Shown: positions 1 through 6,250 of the stretch, one piece after another
Position numbering within the stretch: the first letter of the stretch is position 1
How the letters are laid out: every line of letters begins with the position of its first letter
NCBI GenBank assembly: GCA_025938055.1
Contig: JAICQC010000016.1
Span: 1-25,992, forward strand
Reading direction: 5' to 3'
Length of the DNA: 25,992 nucleotides
From: Anaerolineales bacterium
Lineage (GTDB): Bacteria > Chloroflexota > Anaerolineae > Anaerolineales > Villigracilaceae
The notes under the pieces: generated by a model
Databases searched by the model: none
What the model was told of the DNA's origin: nothing
What the model saw: only the letters and a program-made list of their open reading frames with translations
Position numbers and translations under genes: made by a program

Positions 1-337
1 AATGGACATCTGCTTCCTGGCTCAAGCCAACCGGCAGGAATAAGCTGACAATAGAGGCAAGTGACGCCAGCGTATCCTCTGCCATCGCTTCGGCCAGTGC
101 GATCTGAGCCTGAGTCATCACCGGTGCGGGGTCGACCAACTCCATGATCTCTTTGACTTCGGGGACGGACGGCTGGTCGATGAAGCGAAAGAGTACTCCC
201 TGCACGGTCTGCTTGCCGAACGGCGCAATGACAAGATGTCCGACACCCACCCTCCCTGCCAGAGGCGGCGGGACGGAATAATCAAAGATCCCTGATACTG
301 CCGGGACGTTAACAACGATTTGAACAAAGGCAGTCAT
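1..337 (-). CDS. priA: Primosomal protein N' (PriA), N-terminal fragment
   Basis: The reverse strand is open from an ATG at 337 to the window edge, giving 112 residues of an incomplete gene. It begins MTAFVQIVVNVPAVSGIFDY, continues with a V-G-H-L-V-I-A-P-F-G-K motif near residues 33-43, then a helical segment resembling 'AEAMAEDTLASLASIVSLFLP'. This matches the N-terminal 3'-DNA-binding domain of PriA (family pattern: F-D-Y-x-V-P, then V-x-V-P-F-G-x-R, then A-x-x-Y-x-x-x-L-x-x-V-L-x-x-x-L-P). PriA is a superfamily 2 helicase that reloads the replisome at stalled forks. The helicase and zinc domains lie outside the window. No Shine-Dalgarno is visible; a TACAAT hexamer ends 8 nt before the ATG. 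The identification is good for so short a fragment; a frameshift beyond the edge cannot be excluded. Confidence 0.85.
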   Translation of the reverse strand, partial: MTAFVQIVVNVPAVSGIFDYSVPPPLAGRVGVGHLVIAPFGKQTVQGVLFRFIDQPSVPEVKEIMELVDPAPVMTQAQIALAEAMAEDTLASLASIVSLFLPVGLSQEADVH

Positions 338-437
338 GCACGATGATTGTAACGTGAAATTCTTTTTGTTACCCATGCTACGAACCAACGCAATTACGGT
401 GGGCATTACCCTACTATAAATTGTCGTGATATTAATT

Positions 438-443
438 TATAAT
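438..443 (+). promoter_or_regulatory. Possible -10 element upstream of the DUF3597 gene
   Basis: A perfect TATAAT hexamer sits in an AT-rich stretch about 80 nt before the DUF3597 start. There is no convincing -35 at 16-18 nt (the hexamer there is TATAAA), so this is a weak promoter candidate only. Confidence 0.25.
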
Positions 444-521
444 GAGTTTTCAAGGGAGGGGATCATCGAAGTCTTCAATAATCCTCCACATCAATATACG
501 AATCGTGTGAAAGGATTTCCC

Positions 522-1037
522 ATGAGTCTGTTCAGTAAAATTCTAGATAAGCTTGGGCTTCGCAAAGACAAGGAAGAGGAAAAACCTGCTTCCACGGGTA
601 CGACAGGTAGTACCGGGTCTATGCCCCGCAAGCCCGCGGCGACAACCTCCAACCCGAAAGCGACGGCGGGCAAGCCAACCGGGAAGGCGCCCACGTCTGA
701 AAAGGGCGTCAGCACCAGAACCAGCGTCCCGGACAAGAGGCAACGGCCCGGTGGGGCTGTGCCTGCCACGAAAGCAATGGCAGAGGTGGATGTGAAGAAC
801 ATGCTGGAGCAAAAGGCAAAAGGGACGGGACTGAACTGGAAGCAGTCGATCTCGGACCTGCTTTTCCTGCTCGACATCGACAACAGCTATGAGGCACGCG
901 TGGAACTGGCAAAAGAGCTAAATGCCCCCCAGGAAGTGATGGGCGACTCTGCCAGAATGAACACATGGCTCCATAAGGAGGTCCTGAGGAAGATCGCCGA
1001 AAACGGCGGGAATATCCCACAGTCACTATTGGACTAA
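522..1037 (+). CDS. DUF3597 domain protein
   Basis: A 171-residue cytoplasmic protein of unknown function. The start is placed at ATG 522, preceded by AAAGGA at 510-515; the frame is open further upstream (to 426), but that stretch does not resemble the family. The N-terminus MSLFSKILDKLGL and the C-terminal domain (about residues 86-171) follow the DUF3597 pattern: A-E-V-D-V, L-N-W-x-x-S-I-x-D-L, a leucine/aspartate helix, E-L-A-K-E-L, N-x-W-L-H-K and a closing A-E-N-G-G-x-x-P-x-x-L-L-D. Between them is a low-complexity Thr/Ala/Pro/Lys linker (about 20-85), probably disordered. The gene stands alone and ends in a hairpin shared with the convergent MEMO gene. The family call is strong; no biochemical role is known to me. 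Confidence 0.85.
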   Translation: MSLFSKILDKLGLRKDKEEEKPASTGTTGSTGSMPRKPAATTSNPKATAGKPTGKAPTSEKGVSTRTSVPDKRQRPGGAVPATKAMAEVDVKNMLEQKAKGTGLNWKQSISDLLFLLDIDNSYEARVELAKELNAPQEVMGDSARMNTWLHKEVLRKIAENGGNIPQSLLD

Positions 1038-1049
1038 CCTGGAGTAACG

Positions 1050-1083
1050 AACAACAGCGCTGGAATGATCCGGCGCTGTTGTT
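1050..1083. terminator. Hairpin terminator between convergent genes
   Basis: A 14-bp stem (1050-1063 with 1070-1083, one G-T pair, 6-nt loop AATGAT) lies between the DUF3597 stop and the convergent MEMO stop. The flanks are only modestly T-rich on either strand (AATTTGTTG on the plus side). It probably serves both genes, but it is less typical than the other terminators in the window. Confidence 0.6.
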
Positions 1084-1106
1084 AATTTGTTGGAAAGCGC
1101 TGAAAG

Positions 1107-1949
1107 TTATCTGGATTTCAAAACTACCACTGCACCATAGCCCACCACCGACGAATAATCTCCCGTCACGTTGGCGGAAGTGGCGTGGCGCAATACTTTC
1201 ACCGAGTCCGCGCCAAGCTCGCGAGCAGCCCATAGGACGGCAGTAAACGCGCCCAGTCCGCAGGCAAAGCCTTTGCCAGCGCGCTCGAGATCAAAAGCAG
1301 CGTCGGGGTCAAAGGATTCAATGGCGTTCAACATGGCGCGGTCATAGGTGAGAGCTGTCTGCTGGTTGTAGAAGTGGGATAAATCCGTGCTGGCGACAAT
1401 GACATATTTTTTATTATGGAGCACCTGCGCAAGGGCTTTTCCCAATGCCTGAGAGACCTGCGGCTCGCGAGCACGCACCATCACGGGCAGCAGCTTCCAC
1501 TTCGAAGAAAGCACACGCTGTAAGAATGGCAGTTCGATTTCAAGAGAATGCTCAGGGTCGTTCTGCACGGGTGCAAGGATAACTCCCAATTCCGCTTGCA
1601 GGATATGATCCAGTTCGTGCAGCGCATCTTTGTCCACGGGTACGTTACCAAGCGGTGTGGCATAGGCATCGTGAGCGGTAGTAAGCAGCGGTTCATGGTA
1701 CGGGTGATGCATGGGCGCGATGACTGCCGCCAGTTCAGGGCTGCGTCCGCGGAGCGCGGCGAAGGCGTAGCCCGCGACCGCCCCCGAATACGTATGCCCG
1801 GCGTGCGGCGCGATGACCGCTACTCCCTCCCCACTCAACTCCGGCAACTGCGCGGACTCCAGATATTCATCCACATTGCGCGCAAGCAGATCGGGATCAG
1901 CCTCATACCAACGACCGGCTAAGGGTGAAGGACGAACATCAAGAGCCAT
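1107..1949 (-). CDS. MEMO1-family protein (AmmeMemoRadiSam system protein B)
   Basis: A 280-residue protein of the MEMO1/class III extradiol dioxygenase-like fold, full length for the family. It opens with the family's V-R-P-S-P-L-A-G-R-W-Y signature. Metal-site positions of the family are conserved: His49 in A-P-H-A-G, His81 in M-H-H-P, Asp189 and His192 in S-T-D-L-S-H, and Cys230 in A-C-G-L. The numbering nearly coincides with human MEMO1 up to His192. The bacterial members are named for co-occurrence with an AMMECR1 protein and a radical-SAM enzyme; neither partner is in this window, so it is either alone here or its partners are elsewhere. Function is unproven; iron/copper binding and redox roles are described for eukaryotic MEMO1. 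The ATG start has no Shine-Dalgarno but a TACAAT ends 8 nt upstream. Confidence 0.9.
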   Translation of the reverse strand: MALDVRPSPLAGRWYEADPDLLARNVDEYLESAQLPELSGEGVAVIAPHAGHTYSGAVAGYAFAALRGRSPELAAVIAPMHHPYHEPLLTTAHDAYATPLGNVPVDKDALHELDHILQAELGVILAPVQNDPEHSLEIELPFLQRVLSSKWKLLPVMVRAREPQVSQALGKALAQVLHNKKYVIVASTDLSHFYNQQTALTYDRAMLNAIESFDPDAAFDLERAGKGFACGLGAFTAVLWAARELGADSVKVLRHATSANVTGDYSSVVGYGAVVVLKSR

Positions 1950-1969
1950 CGTTTTTTATTGTAGCACTT

Positions 1970-2644
1970 TCAAGCAGTCAGGATGAATCCCGTCCATACC
2001 GCAGCGAGGAGCATGATCACCAGCGCCGAAATGGCAAAGAATAGCCGCATGCGTGTCGTGGACTGCGCAAGACCCAGCAGAAAGAACGCAATGGCAAGGA
2101 TGCTCAACACCGCAATATAGGTATCGGCTTTGTTATCCCACCTGTGATAGTCGTCAGTGGCAGCATTCTGCTGCGCCACTAAATCATTGGGAACTTTGCT
2201 CTGGTCAGCGAGATAGGCTTCCAGGTCAGGGACCTCACCGGGTTCTGACGGCACGTAACGCGGGTCGTTGTAGAGCAGGGAAAGGCTAACACCCTGTTCG
2301 GAGCGCGCCTGCGCCACGTGCGACTGGGTGAGCAGTTTTGCCGCGTTTTCTTCCTCCCCTGCCTGCTCCAGTTCCAGCGCCGTGAGCTCCATGACCGTGG
2401 ACTGCTGGGCGTCTTTCAAAATGTTGGACAGGAGCTCGAAGTCATAGGCGTTCTGGTATCCCATGCGTACCAGCTCATTTGCTGCCAGCAGGGCGTAATA
2501 CTGCGAGTCACGGTTCGCTCGGTCGGCGCGGGTGTTTGCATCCACCTGCAAGCCTGAAAGCAGCGCGGCAAAGATCGTATTGAGCAGAGTCAGAACCAGA
2601 ATGAAGATACGGAAGCGATCGGTGTTTGGGGTTGTTTCGTTCAT
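1970..2644 (-). CDS. Three-TM membrane protein, paralog of upstream gene
   Basis: I do not recognise a family. The 224-residue protein has one N-terminal membrane helix (about 12-33), a soluble helical and acidic segment (about 34-172), and two C-terminal helices (about 175-193 and 199-221). Its start overlaps the stop of the upstream gene by ATGA, so the two are translationally coupled. The two proteins share topology, length, an A-x-x-A-N-R motif just after helix 1, and a G-L-A...R motif at the end of helix 2, so they look like a diverged tandem duplication. The layout recalls DUF4337-like bacterial proteins, but I cannot confirm membership. No catalytic motif is visible. A role as a heteromeric membrane complex is inference. 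Confidence 0.75.
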   Translation of the reverse strand: MNETTPNTDRFRIFILVLTLLNTIFAALLSGLQVDANTRADRANRDSQYYALLAANELVRMGYQNAYDFELLSNILKDAQQSTVMELTALELEQAGEEENAAKLLTQSHVAQARSEQGVSLSLLYNDPRYVPSEPGEVPDLEAYLADQSKVPNDLVAQQNAATDDYHRWDNKADTYIAVLSILAIAFFLLGLAQSTTRMRLFFAISALVIMLLAAVWTGFILTA

Positions 2645-3318
2645 AGCACACCTCCTCGTCCGGCGATAAAGGTCACTTCAACGATCAGGAAAAAGAGCAG
2701 TCCGACAAGGTACATTCCAACACCCAGGCTGAGGTTCAGCGCTCGTGCGCGCCCGGAGAGGAATTCCGCCAGACCGAGGCAGAAGAGGCTGATGGCCAGC
2801 AGCACGGTGCCCACCGTCAGCCAGCGCTGCTCGGAGGAATAGCCGTCCGCGAGTTGGAACGAAGCCTCCGGATTGAGGGCAAGTAAGTCCGGCGCCTCGG
2901 CTTGCTGGTCCGCAAAACGCTGCTCAATGTCGAACGCGCCGTCGGGCGTCAGATACTTTTCCTGCGTCCCGAGCGGCTCAGACAGCAGCTGCAGGCTGGG
3001 CAAAAGGTACTGGCGCAGGTTGACCGCAGCCGCCTCCAGAGATTCGTCTCCACTGGCTTCCATGGCATCTGCAGCGGCGCTTTCCACGGAAAACGTAGTG
3101 GCGTAGCCCGCCTCTTCATAAACCCGCCGCCAGCCTTCGTTTTGCGCGGCGCCCTGCTTGAGCGCATCGATCAAGCCCTGGCGGTTCGCATCCGCCGCGT
3201 TCGAACCCACAGTGTTCGTCCGCCACGCCGCCAGCGCCGTCGTGAGGGACACGAGAGCGATCAACACCGCGATGACCACATCCATGCGTGCCGGGTCGCG
3301 CTGTATTTTCTCCATCAT
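2641..3318 (-). CDS. Three-TM membrane protein, first of a paralogous pair
   Basis: A 225-residue protein with the same topology as the gene that follows: helix about 12-32, a soluble middle of about 130 residues rich in Glu/Ala, then helices about 166-186 and 194-216. The N-terminus (M-M-E-K-I-Q-R) is basic, so it probably sits inside. The start is supported by AAGGAG placed 7 nt before the first of two consecutive ATG codons. It overlaps the next gene by four bases (ATGA). A 41-nt gap separates it from the NUDIX gene upstream, which may share its transcript. The family is unknown and no enzyme motif is seen. Confidence 0.75.
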   Translation of the reverse strand: MMEKIQRDPARMDVVIAVLIALVSLTTALAAWRTNTVGSNAADANRQGLIDALKQGAAQNEGWRRVYEEAGYATTFSVESAAADAMEASGDESLEAAAVNLRQYLLPSLQLLSEPLGTQEKYLTPDGAFDIEQRFADQQAEAPDLLALNPEASFQLADGYSSEQRWLTVGTVLLAISLFCLGLAEFLSGRARALNLSLGVGMYLVGLLFFLIVEVTFIAGRGGVL

Positions 3319-3359
3319 AGTCTGTCTCCTTGGGTGATGTTAGCGAATGCGAAGCAGGT

Positions 3360-3869
3360 TCATCCATGCGATGGATGAGAAAAGTCCTGTGCCAGCACAA
3401 TTTGCGTTGCGCGAAACGCGAGCTGCGGCAAGCCGTCGCGTGGGAACCATTCCACGGCGTCAACATCGTCGTCAGGTTTCAACTCACCGCCCAGCACAGA
3501 GGCGCTGTAGACGATGATGAAGTCCGCGCCGCGCGGGTGTTCTCTGCCTGAGATGATATCGAGCACACGGACGATGCGGACGTTCAAGCCGGTCTCTTCG
3601 AGGCATTCACGGACAGCCGCTTCGGCGGGATCTTCGCCCCCGTTGATGAAGCCGGCTGGCAGAGTCCACAACCCGCGAAAAGGTTCGTTGGCGCGCCGCA
3701 CCAGCAGGACGCGTCCCTCCTGCTCGATCAGCACCGCCGCAGCCACTTTCGGGTCCACGAAGTGAATCCACCCACACGCCGGGCAGACGGGGCGCAATTT
3801 GCCAAATCGTTCGAGATGATTAACTTGCGTTCCACAGCGGGGACAGTAGTTGAATTCCGCGTTTGTCAT
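3360..3869 (-). CDS. NUDIX hydrolase with N-terminal zinc ribbon
   Basis: A 169-residue protein. Residues 9-32 form a zinc ribbon with two C-x-x-C pairs (Cys9/Cys12 and Cys29/Cys32). The NUDIX box spans residues 73-95 and matches G-x5-E-x7-R-E-U-x-E-E-x-G-U exactly (Gly73, Glu79, Arg87-Glu88, Glu91-Glu92, Gly94-Leu95). Such enzymes hydrolyse nucleoside diphosphates linked to another moiety, using Mg held by the box glutamates. The zinc-ribbon/NUDIX order recalls NudC-like and YjhB-like ADP-ribose/NADH pyrophosphatases, but the substrate cannot be read from sequence. There is no Shine-Dalgarno before the ATG; CATAAT ends 7 nt upstream. The genes downstream (the three-TM pair) run in the same direction. 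Confidence 0.9.
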   Translation of the reverse strand: MTNAEFNYCPRCGTQVNHLERFGKLRPVCPACGWIHFVDPKVAAAVLIEQEGRVLLVRRANEPFRGLWTLPAGFINGGEDPAEAAVRECLEETGLNVRIVRVLDIISGREHPRGADFIIVYSASVLGGELKPDDDVDAVEWFPRDGLPQLAFRATQIVLAQDFSHPSHG

Positions 3870-3891
3870 CCAGTCAATTATGACACAAAGT

Positions 3892-3938
3892 CAGTTAAAT
3901 AAAAATGCAGGAGTATGCCCTTCGGGCACTCCTGCATT
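3892..3938 (-). terminator. Intrinsic terminator after the sigma/anti-sigma genes
   Basis: An 11-bp perfect stem (3904-3914 with 3928-3938) encloses an inner GCCC-TTC-GGGC hairpin. Read on the minus strand it is followed by TTTTTATTTAAC. It lies just past the anti-sigma stop at 3957 and closes the leftward block that starts at lysS. Confidence 0.85.
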
Positions 3939-3956
3939 CCATAATTCTAAATATTA

Positions 3957-4655
3957 TTATCTTCGGCGCCAGCGGCTGGCTGCTGCCTGACGCATCGCCA
4001 CCATGATAATCGCCCCCAACAAGACGATGCCTGCCAGCACGAGCTGCCACACGGGCGGAACGGGTCGGGGCGTAGGATTCGGTACAGGTGCAACGTCCTG
4101 CGCGGGTGCATTGCCCTCAAACCCTTCTTTCTCGGAGGGCGTTTCTATTTCTCGGGCGCTGTCTGCAGCGGGAAGCGTCTCGGTCGACGGAGGCACCAAC
4201 AAGATCGAAGGTTCCTCGGCAGGTGCTTCTGTCGCCGCGGCGGACTCTTGCGTCGCGAACTGGTCAGCAGCCTCGGGCGCTTCGGCAGAAAAGACTTCAG
4301 GCGCTCCGCCTCCGCTCCCGAACGCGGGCGATTGAGACGCCAGTTGCGGGGCAAGGAAGTTGATTCCGAGGGTAAAGAAGAGCATCAAGCTGGCGAGAGC
4401 CGTGACAAATCTGAAAGCCGTATAGGAACGCGGTAGAGGAGGGTTCTTTCCCACCATTTTCGGCGTCAAGGTGAAGTTGCGCGGCGCCCTGCGCATCGGT
4501 AATTGACGGAGCAACCCACGCGCAAAACGCAGATCGTCCAAAACTGCTCGCAAGCCCGGGTCTGAAGCGATGCGCGCCTCCAGGCGCGACGAATCAGACG
4601 GCTTCAGCTGTCCGTCCAGATACGAAGAAAGGAGTTCAAGATCACGTTGATTCAT
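3957..4655 (-). CDS. Membrane anti-sigma factor, zinc-less
   Basis: A 232-residue protein encoded directly after an ECF sigma gene with a TAATG stop-start overlap. Residues 1-52 form the helical anti-sigma domain (L-x-x-Y-L-D-G-x-L, then R-L-E-A-R-I-A-x-D-P-x-L), which resembles the zf-HC2/ASD fold, but the H-x3-C-x2-C zinc motif is absent and the protein contains no cysteine. A membrane helix lies at about 80-103, followed by an Ala/Pro/Glu-rich exported stretch (about 104-200), then a second helix at about 202-221 and a basic tail (R-W-R-R-R). The predicted role is to hold the sigma factor at the membrane until a signal, possibly proteolysis, frees it. The identification rests on the N-terminal domain and the gene order. 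Confidence 0.8.
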   Translation of the reverse strand: MNQRDLELLSSYLDGQLKPSDSSRLEARIASDPGLRAVLDDLRFARGLLRQLPMRRAPRNFTLTPKMVGKNPPLPRSYTAFRFVTALASLMLFFTLGINFLAPQLASQSPAFGSGGGAPEVFSAEAPEAADQFATQESAAATEAPAEEPSILLVPPSTETLPAADSAREIETPSEKEGFEGNAPAQDVAPVPNPTPRPVPPVWQLVLAGIVLLGAIIMVAMRQAAASRWRRR

Positions 4656-5263
4656 TAAGCATTACTTCCCTCTTCCAGACGATAAGAAGCGGGTAAAAGT
4701 TCCGAAAAGCCCTGCAGACACTCACGCAGCCTTAATCTGGCACGTGCCAGACGGCTCTTAATGGTCCCCAGTGGCACCCGGACGGCAATGGAAACTTCGC
4801 TGTAATCCATGCCCTGGATATCAGCCATCACAACCACGGTCTTGAATTCGAGCGGCAGGTTGTTGAGGCAGTGCTGCAGGGCGTGCTCGAGTTCGTTGGC
4901 TTCGGCTTTTTGATCAGGCGTCATGCCGGGATCGGCCAGCCAGCGCGGCGAATCCATTTCCTCGCCATCGTCGGTGTCGGGCTCGAGCGGCGTAGTAGGA
5001 CGTCGCTTCTGACGGCGCAGTTCGTCGTAGCACGCATTCGTCACGGTGCGCATCAGCCATGCTTTGAATGACCCGCCTCGGAAGGAGGTAATGCTCTTAA
5101 ACGCGGAAACAAACGCATCCTGGGTTGCATCTGCGGCGAGGTCTTCGTCGCCGAGAATGCGGAGCGCTGTATTATAGACACTATCCTGGTAATGCAGAAT
5201 GAGCGTGTTGAAGGCGTCTAGATCGCCTGACTGCGCGTCGTGAATGAGGGCTTGTTCGTCCAT
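4655..5263 (-). CDS. ECF-type RNA polymerase sigma factor (RpoE-like)
   Basis: A 202-residue sigma-70 family protein with only regions 2 and 4. Region 2 contains the D-A-T-Q-D-A-F-V helix and the A-W-L-M-R-T-V...D-x-L-R-R-Q-K-R-R DNA-melting/-10 segment. Region 4 contains L-P-L-E-F-K-T-V-V-V-M-A-D-I-Q-G-M-D-Y-S-E-V followed by the G-T-I-K-S-R-L-A-R-A-R recognition helix. An acidic linker joins them. The ATG at 5263 is used here; a GTG at 5284 would add seven residues, and neither has a clear Shine-Dalgarno. The anti-sigma gene follows with a one-base overlap. Upstream genes run in the same direction with a 46-nt gap to DUF3054. The regulon and signal are unknown. Confidence 0.92.
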   Translation of the reverse strand: MDEQALIHDAQSGDLDAFNTLILHYQDSVYNTALRILGDEDLAADATQDAFVSAFKSITSFRGGSFKAWLMRTVTNACYDELRRQKRRPTTPLEPDTDDGEEMDSPRWLADPGMTPDQKAEANELEHALQHCLNNLPLEFKTVVVMADIQGMDYSEVSIAVRVPLGTIKSRLARARLRLRECLQGFSELLPASYRLEEGSNA

Positions 5264-5309
5264 CGGAAATGATTTTATCACCACGAGTGAGGTTAGTAAT
5301 CAAAACGAT

Positions 5310-5693
5310 TCAGAGTGCCTTGCGGTTCCATAGAAGATACAACGCTCTCCAGACCACCATCCCCAGAGCGGAGGTCCCGACAAGGACCGCAACAAAAATT
5401 GGAAGCACCGGGGCGTTGAGAAGAAATCCGCGCAGGATGGCACCGAGAGGTACAGCAAAGAGCATCGCAAACGCGGGTCGCCACAACTGCTTGGGAATAG
5501 AGACAATTTCCTGCTGAAAGATTCCAAACCAGGGGGCAAGGAGAAACCAAGAGATGACGAGTGGCACGAATAACGCTCCCATGCGCGGCAGAAAGGACAG
5601 CTCTGCCTCACCGTGTGTGGCGAAGCCAATCAGAGTTAACACGGCGATCGAGGCCGCATCGCCTGCGCATAAAATCCACGTTCTCTTGGTCAT
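5310..5693 (-). CDS. DUF3054 membrane protein
   Basis: A 127-residue integral membrane protein with four hydrophobic segments (about 8-25, 39-57, 73-91 and 96-122). The G-D-A-A-S near residues 11-15 followed by G-x-A-T-H-G-E near 23-29 matches the start of the DUF3054 family, usually four-helix proteins of 110-140 residues. No function is established. Its start overlaps the stop of the upstream L7/L12-like gene (ATGA), so the two are translationally coupled, and the ECF sigma gene follows in the same direction. Any link between this protein and sigma signalling is only suggested by order. Confidence 0.75.
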   Translation of the reverse strand: MTKRTWILCAGDAASIAVLTLIGFATHGEAELSFLPRMGALFVPLVISWFLLAPWFGIFQQEIVSIPKQLWRPAFAMLFAVPLGAILRGFLLNAPVLPIFVAVLVGTSALGMVVWRALYLLWNRKAL

Positions 5694-6181
5694 CCGTTAG
5701 ACAGCAAGGTTAAAATGAACATTCCCATTGCGCACAGCACAACCATAAACACGACACCCAGAACGATAATTCTGCCTCTGTTCGTCCTCTCCTGCTCTGC
5801 AAAAGGGTCGCTGCCAATCGCTGACTCATAGGGTATCGCCATAGCGGTGCCGCGGGGCATAGAGGCCTCTACTCGCTCTACAGCATCCTTGGCTTCCTTC
5901 AGGCTCACGCCGTATTCTTCACGATAGATTTTGACCGCTTCGATCTTTTTGCCTCTGGAAAGCAAGGATTTAAGCTTGGCTTCCAGAACCGGGTCATCAT
6001 AATTGCGGACCCCTGCCGGAGGTTTTGTAAGTTCATTTTGAGCCATCTCCTCGACGGCTTCCTTGGCTTCGGCAAGACCGACACCCGTTGCTTCACGATA
6101 CAACTGGATGGCTCGAATCAGTTGCTTGTCATGCAGTAATTGGTGAATTTTCTGAACTTGCTCGGGGGTAAGACCAGGCAT
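5690..6181 (-). CDS. Membrane-anchored protein with two L7/L12 C-terminal-like repeats
   Basis: A 163-residue protein. Two internal repeats, about 8-46 and 67-105, share the pattern I-x-x-L-L-x-x-x-K-x-I-x-A-I/V-x-x-Y-R-E-x-x-G-V-x-L-x-E-A-K-x-A-V-E. This is the helix-turn-helix core of the ribosomal protein L7/L12 C-terminal domain (the G-L-x-E-A-K-x-x-V signature). A polar linker (about 106-135) leads to one C-terminal membrane helix (about 138-160), so the repeats probably face the cytoplasm. It is not the ribosomal stalk protein, which lacks a membrane helix and has an N-terminal dimerisation domain. The start has a good AAGGAG 7 nt upstream. It sits 69 nt after lysS and overlaps DUF3054 by four bases. 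Function unknown. Confidence 0.75.
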   Translation of the reverse strand: MPGLTPEQVQKIHQLLHDKQLIRAIQLYREATGVGLAEAKEAVEEMAQNELTKPPAGVRNYDDPVLEAKLKSLLSRGKKIEAVKIYREEYGVSLKEAKDAVERVEASMPRGTAMAIPYESAIGSDPFAEQERTNRGRIIVLGVVFMVVLCAMGMFILTLLSNG

Positions 6182-6250
6182 GATGTACTCCTTTGTGAAA
6201 CAACAACGGGCGGCGTTCTCAGACTTTCAGGGAGCCTCTCCCTTTAATCA

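Noticed and set aside
426..521. Upstream extension of the DUF3597 protein
   Set aside because: The added 32 residues do not resemble the family, and the internal ATG has its own ribosome-binding site and the family N-terminus.
6215..6245. AGGGAG/CTCCCT hairpin just after lysS
   Set aside because: Only 6 bp with a 3-nt loop and no T-tract on the minus strand, so it is not supported as a terminator.
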